A DNA stretch of 19,550 bases from Treponema sp. (GCA_031266255.1 JAISBK010000019.1:1-19550), one strand, 5' to 3'. Positions 1 to 8,118 are shown, numbered from the stretch's first letter. Program-made: numbers and translations. The notes: generated by a model from the sequence alone, not told the origin.

Positions 1-1490
1 TTCTTCCCATTCTTGGCTTTTACCGCATCATTGTACGCAGTACTTGCCCTCGTATAGGGTTCCGGGAACTGAGTCTTAGCTCCAAATGAGGTCGCCCAAT
101 CAAGCCGTTTCTTAGCTTCTGCAAGGGATACCTCCGTATCCTTGGCTTTCTGGGCATCCATAAGTTTTTCAATTTCCGCAACCGCGGCTATAGTTTTATT
201 GGCTTCGGTAATCGTATCGTTCCAGTTTTTTGCCTTCTGAGCCTTCACCGTATCATTGTACGCAGCATCTGCCCTGGTATAAGGTTCTGGGAACTGAGTC
301 TTAGCTCCAACCGAGGTGGCCCAGTCCAATCGTTCTTTGGCCTTGGCCAGAGATATATCCGCGTCTTTGGCTTTCTGGACTTCATAAAGCTTTTCAATTT
401 CCGCCACTGCAACCAGGACTTTATCTACGGCTGCATCTGCTTCTGGCCAGTTCTTCCCATTCTTGGCTTTTACCGCATCATTGTATGCAGTACTTGCCCT
501 CGTATAGGGTTCTGGGAACTGGGTCTTGGCCTCAACCGAGGTCGCCCAGTCGAGCCGTTCTTTGGCCTTGGCCAGGGATACATCCGCGTCTTTGGCTTTC
601 TGGGCTTCATAAATCTTTTCAATCTCTGTTACCGCTGCTAGGACTTTATCTACGGCTGCGTCTGCTTCAGACCAATGCTTCCCATTTTTGGCTTTCACCG
701 CATCATTGTATGCAGTACTTGCCCTGGTATAAGGTTCTGGGAACTGAGTCTTGGCCCCAACCGAGGTTGCCCAATCGAGCCGTTTCTTGGCCTCTGCAAG
801 GGATACCTCCGTATCCTTGGCTTTCTGGGCATCCATAAGTTTTTCAATTTCCGCAACCGCGGCTATGGTTTTGTTGGCTCCGGTAATCGTATCGGTCCAG
901 TTTTTTGCCTTCTGAGCCTTCGTCGCATCATTGTACACAGTATCTGCCCGCGTATAGGGTTCTGGGAACTGAGTCTTTGCCTCAACCGAAGTTGCCCAGT
1001 CCAGCCGTTCTTTGGCCTTGACCAGAGATACATCCGCGTCTTTGGCTTTCTGGGCTTCATAGAGCTTTTCAATCTCCACTACCGCGGCTACGGTTTTGTT
1101 GGCCCCGGCAATCGCATCATTCCAATTTTTTCCTGTCTTGGCCTTCACCCCGTCATTGTACGCAGTGTTCCCTTGGGTATAAGGCACTGGGAATTGGGTC
1201 TTGGCTCCAATGGACGTTGCCCAATCCAGCCGGGTCTTGGCTGCGGCTAGAGCCGTATCTGCATCCTTTGCTTTGAGACGCTCAATCTCCCCGACGATAG
1301 TTCCTACTTTATTCGCCGCGGTAATCGCATCCTTCCATTTCTCCCCAGACCTCGCCTTTACCGCATCATTATACGCGGTATTAGCCTGATTATAGGGACC
1401 GGGGAATTGGGTCTTGGCTCCAATGGACGTTGCCCAATCCAGCCGTTCTTTGGCTGCGACTAGAGCCTGATCAGCTTCCTGCAGGTCAAT
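1..1490 (-). repeat. Coding tandem repeat, 225-bp units
   Basis: The landmark TTGTA (TTATA in the last copy) recurs at 31, 256, 481, 706, 931, 1156 and 1369. The spacings are exactly 225 bp five times, then 213 bp. The 12-bp deficit removes four residues (the YEAQ-type segment), so every change keeps the reading frame. Copies are mosaics: 1-60 matches 451-510 with a single difference, whereas about 70 bp from 121 matches the block from 796 (675 bp apart, three units) without a visible difference. That pattern suggests recombination or gene conversion between units. Confidence 0.95.
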
Positions 1491-1721
1491 TTGCCGGGCT
1501 ATATATGCATCGGACATCAGCGCATACTTGAGGGCTTCTTCAGCATAGGCGGTTGCTGCATCATAATCCCCTTGATCAAAGCTTTCTTGGGCTAAACCTA
1601 CAAGTCGGACACTTTCCAGAAAATATTCATTATTGACTAGGGTGCTATCTGCTGGGACTGCGGCAATAGATACCATACCAAAGACCAAACAGCCTATTAC
1701 AGCGGGAATTACTCGGTTCAT
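1..1721 (-). CDS. Exported protein made of 75-residue tandem repeats (C-terminus beyond window)
   Basis: The frame is open from the ATG at 1721 to the left edge, about 573 codons, so the C-terminus is missing. The ATG overlaps the stop of the upstream lipoprotein gene (ATGA, 1718-1721) and is preceded by GGGGAGGT. Residues 1-25 form a signal peptide ending near AAVPA. A short TPR-like segment follows (SFDQGDYDAATAYAEEALKY), then seven or more units of about 75 residues, each with the landmarks KAKDA, RLDWATS, AKTQFPEPYTRA, YNDAVKA, W and AAVAEIEKL. The units are rich in Ala, Lys and Glu and look helical, so an elongated helical-repeat protein in the periplasm or on the envelope is likely. The lipoprotein next door carries diverged versions of the same unit, which suggests the two work together. 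I do not recognise a characterised family; function unknown. Repeat expansion or contraction between strains is likely. Confidence 0.85.
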   Translation of the reverse strand, partial: MNRVIPAVIGCLVFGMVSIAAVPADSTLVNNEYFLESVRLVGLAQESFDQGDYDAATAYAEEALKYALMSDAYIARQIDLQEADQALVAAKERLDWATSIGAKTQFPGPYNQANTAYNDAVKARSGEKWKDAITAANKVGTIVGEIERLKAKDADTALAAAKTRLDWATSIGAKTQFPVPYTQGNTAYNDGVKAKTGKNWNDAIAGANKTVAAVVEIEKLYEAQKAKDADVSLVKAKERLDWATSVEAKTQFPEPYTRADTVYNDATKAQKAKNWTDTITGANKTIAAVAEIEKLMDAQKAKDTEVSLAEAKKRLDWATSVGAKTQFPEPYTRASTAYNDAVKAKNGKHWSEADAAVDKVLAAVTEIEKIYEAQKAKDADVSLAKAKERLDWATSVEAKTQFPEPYTRASTAYNDAVKAKNGKNWPEADAAVDKVLVAVAEIEKLYEVQKAKDADISLAKAKERLDWATSVGAKTQFPEPYTRADAAYNDTVKAQKAKNWNDTITEANKTIAAVAEIEKLMDAQKAKDTEVSLAEAKKRLDWATSFGAKTQFPEPYTRASTAYNDAVKAKNGK

Positions 1722-2626
1722 CGTGCACCTCCCCGTTTTGCTTGGGCACTCTTTGCCTGTTTATCGCTGTCCAGGATCTTATCTTGGGCGGTCTGTATGG
1801 CTTTTTCTGCGGTTTGGCGTTTTTTTGCGGTCTCATCCCGAACTATTACAAATTGGCCTGCACTTTGGGTAAACATTTCTAGAGCCTGCTTGAAATCTTT
1901 GGCGCTCATGGCCCGTTCACCTTCGGTATAAACCAAATCCGCTTCCTGATATGCCCCAGGCATCGCAATAGGGGCTTTAAGGTTCAAGGCTTCTTCCCGT
2001 AAGGCTCTTGCCTGCTGCCGCTGTTTTTCTGCCAGGGCTTCCCAGCCGGCATCAGCCGCCTGCTGGTATTGAGCCAGGGCCTCAGCAGACTTCCGGGCAA
2101 AGGCATAATAATCTGCTGCATCATAGAGGCGGAGGGCCTCAGCCGCGTGGGTATCTGCGGTATCCAAAAGTTCAGGGAGCAATTCCGCTGCCCCTGCCGC
2201 GACAGCCTCTTCCCGGGCGCTTTGAACAATTTGGTTTCTGTTTTCCCTATACCGAGGCAGCGCTTTTAAACTGAGTTCGTTATACGTGTCCCCCAGGGCA
2301 GTGTACTTTTCGATGGCTTCTTCGTACGCTTGAGCGGTATCAGGCTTGAGCGTCTTTAGCTGAGTGTATTGCGATTCAGCACGGTTCCATTCATCAGGAA
2401 AATAAATTGGACCGTCGAAATCTTCGGCGAGTTTGCGTAAATTCTTCACCCGTTCCTGGGCAGCGGTTAATGCCTGGCGGCTCTCTTCGCGAGGACCTTC
2501 TGCTTGGGGCGCTGGGTCACTTGAGGGGGGAGTACTGCCGCAAGAAATTATACAAAGTATAATACCTATGCCTACTATACTGCTTATCCCGTTTAGTTTT
2601 GGAAAAATCCTATCCTGTCTATTCAT
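1718..2626 (-). CDS. Lipoprotein with TPR-like helical repeats
   Basis: A 302-residue protein with a lipoprotein signal peptide: a hydrophobic stretch of about residues 14-28 ends in I-I-S-C29, a relaxed spirochaetal lipobox, so the mature protein would be anchored through Cys29. The rest is alpha-helical, Ala/Glu/Gln-rich and TPR/coiled-coil-like. Two segments, around FPDEWNRAESQY and MPGAYQEADLVY, follow the pattern P..(Y/W)..A...Y with an aromatic-A block downstream, as in the units of the neighbouring repeat protein. GGGAG lies about 13 bases before the ATG. The gene overlaps the next one by 4 bp, implying translational coupling. Function unknown; an envelope-bound scaffold or binding partner of the array protein is an inference from context. 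Confidence 0.85.
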   Translation of the reverse strand: MNRQDRIFPKLNGISSIVGIGIILCIISCGSTPPSSDPAPQAEGPREESRQALTAAQERVKNLRKLAEDFDGPIYFPDEWNRAESQYTQLKTLKPDTAQAYEEAIEKYTALGDTYNELSLKALPRYRENRNQIVQSAREEAVAAGAAELLPELLDTADTHAAEALRLYDAADYYAFARKSAEALAQYQQAADAGWEALAEKQRQQARALREEALNLKAPIAMPGAYQEADLVYTEGERAMSAKDFKQALEMFTQSAGQFVIVRDETAKKRQTAEKAIQTAQDKILDSDKQAKSAQAKRGGAR

Positions 2627-2947
2627 AGCTATGGTAGGCTCCCGCGCATTTACTCCGTATAGTCTCTTTCTTTAGTACCCATGTTGACTAATGAAGAGTC
2701 TATAAGTAGATAATACTCATTTTTTAATGGAAAATTGAGGGAACCCGTCCTTTGATTTGTTTGTCTATAATCTTTTGCGATTAATGATTTTATTTTTATT
2801 TTCGTATGCTTTTGGGGATTCCTTAAACCGAAACGTATTTTGTATATTTTACCATAATCTTATGCGTTAATCTGCTGTTTTTCGATATATTGTACCTATG
2901 AAAACCTATAGAATCTCTGGCAAATCAATAATCTCTTTAATAAAAAT
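2627..2947. other. AT-rich divergent intergenic region
   Basis: This stretch separates the minus-strand lipoprotein gene from the plus-strand methyltransferase gene and must hold promoters for both. A possible plus-strand -35 TTGACT is at 2684-2689, with GATAAT 19 bases further on, which is longer than ideal spacing. No clear minus-strand promoter was found. I see no gene, terminator or RNA element here. Confidence 0.5.
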
Positions 2948-4270
2948 ATGAAACGTATTATTTTGAAAGCCGGTGAAGAGGGGCGTATTGTTTCAGGCCA
3001 TCCTTGGGTTTATGATAACGAAGTTGCCCGGATCCTAGGACCCCAAGGTCCGGCAAGTCTTGAGCCCGGAGAAACCGCAGATGTAGAAAGTTCAGGAAAA
3101 ACCTATCTGGGTAGAGCCTTGGTAAATCCCCACTCTAAAATCATCGCCCGTATATATAGCCCCTCTAAAGAAGGGATCGATATAGGCTTTTTTAAGCGCC
3201 GGATTCGGGAAGCGCTCGCGCGAAGAACGAGGTATGATCTGCACCGGGAATCTGCCCGTATCGTCTTTGGGGAAGCGGATTTTCTCCCCGGCCTTATCAT
3301 CGACCGTTTTGTAGGCTGGCCTCTGGAAGCTTGTGCATCTGCCTTTTCAGAACGGCCGCTCAGGTTTGCGGGGCTTGCGTCTGCCCTTGGGTCGCCTTGT
3401 TCATGGCTTTCGGTACAGTTCCTCAGCTATGGCATGGATAGCCGCAGGAAGGAGGTTCTGGCGGCTCTGGAAGAGGTCTTAGGGAACTTCCCCATAGGTC
3501 AAGACCGCAGACCTTTGGGACTACCCACAGGAATCATTGAGAAATCCGCAGCCCAGTTCCGGGAACGGGAGGGGCTTCCGTTACAGGAAGGGCTCATCGT
3601 CGGGAGTTTCCCCTCAGGGGGTATCCTGATCTTTGAGAATACCTTTCCTTTTGGAGTGGATCTTGAGCAGGGTCAGAAGACCGGTTATTTTCTTGACCAA
3701 AAGGAAAATCGCCAGAACCTCAAGGAATGGATCACTCCCGGGAACCGGATATTGGATGCCTGCTCTTATACCGGGGGGTTTGGTATTCATGCTGCCCGCT
3801 TCGGCGCGGCTTCCATACATGCAATGGATAGTTCCCCTGAAGCCCTAAAACAAGGGGTGAACAATGCGTATCTTAACGGGGTGGAGGATCGGGTTATCCC
3901 AGTAGCAGGGGATGTTTTTGACCTGCTACGCACCTATGAACGGACCCGGAAGGAACGGTTTGATCTGATCATCCTGGATCCTCCGGCTTTTGCCAAAACC
4001 CACGCTTCCCTGGAAGGGGCCCTCAGGGGATACAAGGAAATTAACTTGAGGGCTTTGAAGCTCCTCAATAGGGGGGGTGTGCTGGTAAGCTGTTCGTGCA
4101 GCCATGCCTTAGATGAGTACCGTTTCAAGCGCATGGTGGCTGAGGCTGCTCAGGATGCGGAACGCCGGCTCATACAGCTTGATTTTCGGTATCAAGCTCA
4201 GGATCATCCCATTCTGGTAGGGTATGCGGAATCCTTATACCTCAAATGCGGATTTTATCGGGTATTGTAG
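2948..4270 (+). CDS. rlmI: Class I SAM-dependent rRNA cytosine methyltransferase, RlmI family
   Basis: A 440-residue protein with the RlmI (YccW) layout. The N-terminal PUA domain begins immediately (ILKAGEEGRIVSGHPWVYDNE). A middle segment has ADFLPGLIIDRF, followed by a Rossmann methyltransferase domain with FGVDLEQGQKTGYFLDQKEN, the SAM-binding LDACSYTGGFGIHAA (about 268-283), LDPPAFAK (about 342-350) and SCSCSH (about 381). By family knowledge it makes m5C in 23S rRNA (C1962 in E. coli); the exact target here is inferred. Length is slightly above the usual ~400, mostly between the PUA and catalytic parts. The ATG has no clear Shine-Dalgarno sequence, but the PUA domain starts directly after it, so the start is probably correct. 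RlmK-like or another PUA-methyltransferase paralogue is the alternative. Confidence 0.88.
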   Translation: MKRIILKAGEEGRIVSGHPWVYDNEVARILGPQGPASLEPGETADVESSGKTYLGRALVNPHSKIIARIYSPSKEGIDIGFFKRRIREALARRTRYDLHRESARIVFGEADFLPGLIIDRFVGWPLEACASAFSERPLRFAGLASALGSPCSWLSVQFLSYGMDSRRKEVLAALEEVLGNFPIGQDRRPLGLPTGIIEKSAAQFREREGLPLQEGLIVGSFPSGGILIFENTFPFGVDLEQGQKTGYFLDQKENRQNLKEWITPGNRILDACSYTGGFGIHAARFGAASIHAMDSSPEALKQGVNNAYLNGVEDRVIPVAGDVFDLLRTYERTRKERFDLIILDPPAFAKTHASLEGALRGYKEINLRALKLLNRGGVLVSCSCSHALDEYRFKRMVAEAAQDAERRLIQLDFRYQAQDHPILVGYAESLYLKCGFYRVL

Positions 4271-4309
4271 AATTTGTATAAAACTTGGTATGTATCCTGG
4301 GCATTATCA

Positions 4310-4338
4310 TTGTAATTCAGGGGAGGACATAGTATGCT
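4310..4338 (+). promoter_or_regulatory. Candidate sigma70 promoter of nox
   Basis: TTGTAA (4310-4315), a 17-bp spacer, and TATGCT (4333-4338). Transcription would start about 15 bases before the AAGGAG ribosome-binding site at 4349-4354, which sits 5 bases before the ATG at 4360. Each hexamer matches the consensus at four of six positions. Confidence 0.45.
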
Positions 4339-4359
4339 ATATATGTTTAAGGAGTCTTT

Positions 4360-5694
4360 ATGGCTAAAATTGTATTAATCGGTGCGAATCATGCAGGTAC
4401 TGCGGCAGCTAACACGATCTTGGATAACTATCCTGAACACAAACTGGTTATTTTTGATGGTAACAGCAACATCAGCTATCTTGGATGTGGTACTGCCCTC
4501 TGGATTGGACGACAAATCGATAATCCTGACGGCCTTTTCTATGCTTCAAAAGATACGTTTACTGCTAAAAAAGCAGAAGTCTATATGGAAACTGAAGTAC
4601 GCCGTATTGATTTTGCGGCGAAACAGGTCTACGGCGTAACCAAGGCAGGTAAGGAGATCGCTGAGTCCTATGATAAACTCATCATTGCCACAGGCTCTCT
4701 TCCCATCACCCCGAAGATCCAGGGCTTAGATCTTCCCAAGGTAACCTATGTCAAGCGGTTTCAGGACGGGCAGCAGATAAACCTGCTTTTGGATCAGCCG
4801 GATATTAAAACCGTGGCCGTAGTTGGGGCAGGCTATATCGGCGTGGAACTTGCCGAGGCAGTACAGCGCCGGGGAAAGCAGGTGTTGCTCTTTGAAGCTG
4901 CCGCCACTTCCCTCTCCACGTATTACGATGAATGGTTCACCAAAGATATGGACAAGGTTCTTGAGGAGAAGGGCATTGGCCTTCACTTTGGGGAAATGGT
5001 TCAGAAAATCGCCGGGACTGATAAGGTCGAGTCCATCATCACCAACAAAGGGGAATACCCGGTAGACCTGGTCATCATGGCCATAGGGTTCCGTCCCAAT
5101 ACGACCTTGGCTGCCCAGGATCTGGAGACCTTCACCAATGGCGCATACAAGGTCAACCTGAAACAGGAAACCAGCAAACAGGATGTCTATGCCATTGGGG
5201 ACTGCGCCACGGTGTACAGCAATGCCCTGGGCGCCCCGGCCTATATTGCCCTGGCCACCAATGCGGTGCGGAGCGGAGTAGTGGCTGGGCATAACGCCTC
5301 GGGAACTCCCCTGGAATCAGTGGGGGTGCAAGGGTCCAATGGGATTTGTATCTACGGATACAAGATGGTATCCACCGGACTCAACCTCAAGGCTGCGGAA
5401 AAGGCAGGATTTACCCCGCTTTATACCCAATTCGAGGATACCCAGAAACCGGGATTCATCAAGGATGATAATCATAAGGTTAAGATCCGTATCGTGTATG
5501 ATAAAACGACCCGCCGGGTTTTAGGGACCCAGATGGCTTCATACCAGGACATTTCCATGGGTATCCATCTGTTCTCTTTAGCGATTGAGGAGAAACTCAC
5601 CATTGACAAACTCAAGTTGTTGGATATTTTCTTTCTCCCCCATTTCAACCAGCCTTATAATTATATTACCATGGCAGCCCTTTCGGCCAAGTAA
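4360..5694 (+). CDS. nox: NADH oxidase (water-forming, CoA-disulfide reductase family)
   Basis: A 444-residue flavoprotein, the usual Nox length. Landmarks in order: FAD-binding GANHAG (8-13); the redox-active cysteine in SYLGCGTALWIG (Cys43); the NADH-binding glycine motif GAGYIGVELAEA (about 157); the second FAD motif AIGDCATV; and a C-terminal dimerisation domain ending in FFLPHFNQPYNY. The single active-site Cys, cycling through a sulfenic acid, is typical of enzymes that reduce O2 to water with NADH. In an anaerobic spirochaete this would serve oxygen removal and NAD+ regeneration. A good AAGGAG site precedes the ATG. The gene stands alone, with its own promoter and a downstream terminator. 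The peroxide-forming relative or a CoA-disulfide reductase is less likely but not excluded by sequence alone. Confidence 0.92.
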   Translation: MAKIVLIGANHAGTAAANTILDNYPEHKLVIFDGNSNISYLGCGTALWIGRQIDNPDGLFYASKDTFTAKKAEVYMETEVRRIDFAAKQVYGVTKAGKEIAESYDKLIIATGSLPITPKIQGLDLPKVTYVKRFQDGQQINLLLDQPDIKTVAVVGAGYIGVELAEAVQRRGKQVLLFEAAATSLSTYYDEWFTKDMDKVLEEKGIGLHFGEMVQKIAGTDKVESIITNKGEYPVDLVIMAIGFRPNTTLAAQDLETFTNGAYKVNLKQETSKQDVYAIGDCATVYSNALGAPAYIALATNAVRSGVVAGHNASGTPLESVGVQGSNGICIYGYKMVSTGLNLKAAEKAGFTPLYTQFEDTQKPGFIKDDNHKVKIRIVYDKTTRRVLGTQMASYQDISMGIHLFSLAIEEKLTIDKLKLLDIFFLPHFNQPYNYITMAALSAK

Positions 5695-5723
5695 AGGAAG
5701 GGGCAATCCGGGATAAACCTATA

Positions 5724-5751
5724 GCCTCCTTTTTTATAGAGGAGGTTTTTT
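5724..5751 (+). terminator. Rho-independent terminator after nox
   Basis: The stem CCTCC (5725-5729) pairs with GGAGG (5741-5745) and is followed by six T (5746-5751). It lies 30 bases after the nox stop. The stem is short and the loop is AT-rich, so strength is uncertain. Confidence 0.55.
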
Positions 5752-5809
5752 GATATCCCTCTCATTACCATAGGGGTGAAACCCTCTAAAGATTCGGCAT
5801 TCGAGAGGC

Positions 5810-5839
5810 TTGAACATACCCATGAAAGAGGATTATTTT
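5810..5839 (+). promoter_or_regulatory. Possible promoter of the TPR gene
   Basis: TTGAAC (5810-5815), an 18-bp spacer, and TATTTT (5834-5839), ahead of AAAGGAG at 5849-5855 and the ATG at 5863. Both hexamers are imperfect. An upstream ATG at 5859 is out of frame and too close to the ribosome-binding site. Confidence 0.3.
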
Positions 5840-5862
5840 TGTATTGATAAAGGAGTGTATGA

Positions 5863-7242
5863 ATGCTGCCAATTGTTATCGTGGGAGGAATTGGAGTCCT
5901 TGTAGTGGGCATTATTCTTGTATTGGTGTATAGTTTAAAGCAAAATAATTCTACCACACCAGACAAACGGGCGAGGAACCAGGAGATTTTGTTTAAGCAG
6001 GTAAATAAACGGCTGGAACAAAACCCTCGAGATCCAGAATCCCTTATTATAGTAGGTAATATTTATTTTCAGGAACAGAATTGGGCTGCGGCTTTTAAGA
6101 CCTATGAAATCTTAACTGAATTATCCCTGAGTAACAAGGATATTAATGAATTTGAGGCTAAGCTCCGCTATGGCCTTGCAGCCTTACAGTTAGAAAAACA
6201 GGATGAAGCTTACAAAGCCTTACTCTCAGCCCGGTCACTGCAACAGAACAATTTTGAGGTAAACTATAACCTAGGGATTCTCGAATTTCAAAGAAAAAAT
6301 TATGAAAAAGCCGCTCATGATCTGATTCAAGCCTGTAGACAGAACCCTGAGCATCCCCAGGCGCTCCGCTATTTGGGAGACGCCTTCGTTAATCTCGGTA
6401 AATATAAAGAGGCCCTTCCTCTTATCCGCAAAGCGATTGATTTTGCTCCAACTGATAAGGAATGCCTCTATACCCTGGGAACCTGTTATTTTGAACTTGG
6501 TAGGTTCGATCAAGCCTTGAGTATCTTCTCTCATCTACGTCTTGACCCAGTACTAGGAGCCGGTGCGTGTCTTAGTTCAGGGATCATCAATACGTCCCAG
6601 CATCAGAATGTAAATGCTATTCAAGATTTTGAAATTGGCCTACGCCATGAAAAGCATGCCCTTCCTGAAGTGATAACTGAGATTCGATACCGGTTGGCTA
6701 CGGTCTATCTTGGACAAAATGAAATAGGAAAAGCCTTAAGCCTATTGGAAGTTATCCGTGCTGAAAACCCCGTCTATAAAGATGTAAACGATTTGATAGC
6801 ACGGTATCAGGAACTCAATGCCAATAAAAACTATCAAATTTTCATGCTGGCTCCAAGCGCTGATTTTATCGCCCTATGCCGCAAGATCGTGTTAAGTTAT
6901 TATACGAAATCAAAAGTCAAAATACTCAATATCACGAATAGAAGTGAATGGATCGATATAGTCGCGGAGATCGAAACCAGCAAATGGTCAGATACGATTG
7001 TATTCCGGTTTATACGAACCCCTGGTTCTATAGGGGAATTGGTGATCCGGGATTTTCATATCCGTATAAAAGAGGTAAAGGCCGGTAAGGGAATTTGTAT
7101 GAGTTGCGGTAAATATTCCGCTGAAGCCCGGCGTTATACCGAGGCCCGGATTATCGATCTCATAGAAAAAGAGAAACTCATGGATATCCTCAATGCCGTA
7201 GATGCCAAGATGGCTTCTTCTACTGCTATAGCGCATAAGTAA
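5863..7242 (+). CDS. Membrane-anchored TPR protein with degenerate Mrr-type nuclease-like domain
   Basis: A 459-residue protein. Residues 2-25 are one hydrophobic segment (signal anchor). Residues about 45-320 contain tandem TPR units, e.g. ALRYLGDAFVNLGKYKEAL, ECLYTLGTCYFELGRFDQAL and VNYNLGILEFQRKNYEKAA. The C-terminal 120 residues resemble the Mrr catalytic fold of restriction endonucleases: WIDIVAEIE (Asp365), a strand VFRFIRT (381-383 FRF), then GKGICMSCGKYSAEARRY and IIDLIEKEKLMDIL, matching the Mrr pattern of D-hydrophobic-AE, QCKR, G-ITT-FS-A and LIDG-L. The usual catalytic Q-x-K is F-x-F, so the domain is probably not a nuclease. AAAGGAG is 7 bases before the ATG. TPR proteins of this type occur in treponemes; the role (scaffold, binding partner) is unknown. 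TPR and anchor are certain, the fold assignment less so. Confidence 0.85.
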   Translation: MLPIVIVGGIGVLVVGIILVLVYSLKQNNSTTPDKRARNQEILFKQVNKRLEQNPRDPESLIIVGNIYFQEQNWAAAFKTYEILTELSLSNKDINEFEAKLRYGLAALQLEKQDEAYKALLSARSLQQNNFEVNYNLGILEFQRKNYEKAAHDLIQACRQNPEHPQALRYLGDAFVNLGKYKEALPLIRKAIDFAPTDKECLYTLGTCYFELGRFDQALSIFSHLRLDPVLGAGACLSSGIINTSQHQNVNAIQDFEIGLRHEKHALPEVITEIRYRLATVYLGQNEIGKALSLLEVIRAENPVYKDVNDLIARYQELNANKNYQIFMLAPSADFIALCRKIVLSYYTKSKVKILNITNRSEWIDIVAEIETSKWSDTIVFRFIRTPGSIGELVIRDFHIRIKEVKAGKGICMSCGKYSAEARRYTEARIIDLIEKEKLMDILNAVDAKMASSTAIAHK

Positions 7243-7518
7243 AGACCCTCTATACTACCATACAATGAGTCCACCACTTTCACTACTACCGTAATAGCAA
7301 GGAGGAATAGTACCTATTAAGGAACCCCTCCCGTTATCTGCCTTCACCAAGAATAAAAGATTCTTACACCCCTCTTTTATACTCCTTTTTAATAGTCCTT
7401 AAAGAAGAGTGCAAAAACCTTCTTAGCTGTTTTTATGAAGTCCCGTCTCTAAATCATAGATAGCACATAAAAACATCCACTTGGGGTACCTGCGTCTATG
7501 CTCTTTATAAGGATCCGA
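7243..7518. other. Intergenic region between converging genes
   Basis: It lies between the TPR gene (plus) and the RRM gene (minus). Two short stems are visible: AAGAAT/ATTCTT (7349-7365) and AAGAAG/CTTCTT (7402-7424), the latter with a T-run at 7430-7434. They could act as weak terminators. No gene is seen. Confidence 0.35.
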
Positions 7519-7806
7519 CTACCAACTATTACCATAACCAACGCTCCGGTCCCGCCGGGGTTTGTCCATGGCTTCATTCACCCTCAGTTGGCGACCTTCA
7601 AATTCACGCCCGTTAGTACCTGCGATAGCAGCATTTGCTTCTTCTTCAGTACTCATTTCGATGAATCCGAATCCTTTAGAATTGCCGGTTTCACGATCGA
7701 AAATGATCTTAGCAGAGGCAACACTTCCAAAACCTGCAAACAGATTACGAAGCCCATCTTCAGTGGTGTTGTACGAAAGATTACCGACATACAATTTCTT
7801 GGCCAT
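7519..7806 (-). CDS. Small RRM-domain RNA-binding protein
   Basis: A 95-residue protein that is essentially one RNA recognition motif. RNP2 is LYVGNL (residues 5-10) and RNP1 is KGFGFIEM (44-51), with aromatic residues in place for RNA stacking. A short basic tail (KPRRDR) ends in GNSW. The ATG at 7806 is preferred over one 13 codons upstream because the RRM begins there (MAKKLYVGNL) and an AAGGAA lies about 10 bases upstream. Single-RRM proteins of this size occur in cyanobacteria and spirochaetes; in cyanobacteria they are often cold-induced. Here the gene is monocistronic with a roughly 277-base leader, which would fit post-transcriptional or autogenous control (inference). Confidence 0.93.
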   Translation of the reverse strand: MAKKLYVGNLSYNTTEDGLRNLFAGFGSVASAKIIFDRETGNSKGFGFIEMSTEEEANAAIAGTNGREFEGRQLRVNEAMDKPRRDRSVGYGNSW

Positions 7807-8083
7807 TGAGAAAATTCCTTCACCCGGATTGAACCAGTATGCCATACTGATCTGATGCGTCCAGGCACGCTGTTATTCACGCCCATTAACCATGAGCGAC
7901 TCCAATCTCCTTGAGGGAATAATTCTCCCCTTGGAGCTTATGGGATGCGAAAATAAGAGAAACCCGGCTTAAACAGAACATCGGGCAGGAAAAAATAGTA
8001 TCCTTAAACTTTTGAAAACCTGTTACAGGTACTTCTAGAACAGAACCATCATACCACAACATATCAACACATTATCCTATATT
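7807..8083 (-). promoter_or_regulatory. Long structured 5' leader of the RRM gene
   Basis: The predicted start near 8083 leaves about 277 untranslated bases. Structures visible in the minus-strand RNA: a perfect 13-base palindrome ACCTGTTACAGGT (8018-8030); a nested stem with outer arms 7900-7905/7931-7936 and inner arms 7915-7918/7926-7929; and a perfect 6-bp hairpin (7835-7840/7844-7849) just before the ribosome-binding site. A six-codon reading frame (MVNGRE, 7893-7873) with AAGGAG 13 bases upstream may be a leader peptide. It matches no riboswitch class that I recognise. Confidence 0.45.
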
Positions 8084-8089
8084 TAGACA

Positions 8090-8118
8090 ACAATATCTCA
8101 GTTTTCTCGTAACGTCAA
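8090..8118 (-). promoter_or_regulatory. Sigma70-type promoter of the RRM gene
   Basis: On the minus strand, TTGACG (8118-8113), exactly 17 bp, then TATTGT (8095-8090). It lies in the AT-rich gap after radA, about 280 bases upstream of the RRM start codon. It matches the consensus at nine of twelve positions. Confidence 0.55.

Noticed and set aside
485..1250. Plus-strand open frames of 117 and 191 codons
   Set aside because: They are antisense shadows of the 225-bp coding repeats; the minus strand has a signal peptide, ribosome-binding site and in-frame deletion.
1..1490. CRISPR array or satellite DNA
   Set aside because: Units are 225 bp with no spacers, and the period is a multiple of three within an open frame.
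4726..5292. Minus-strand 188-codon frame
   Set aside because: It lies wholly opposite nox, which is a clear family member; no ribosome-binding site or domain.
7519..7845. RRM protein with 13 extra N-terminal residues
   Set aside because: The upstream ATG sits in a hairpin without a ribosome-binding site, and the RRM starts right at the ATG at 7806.
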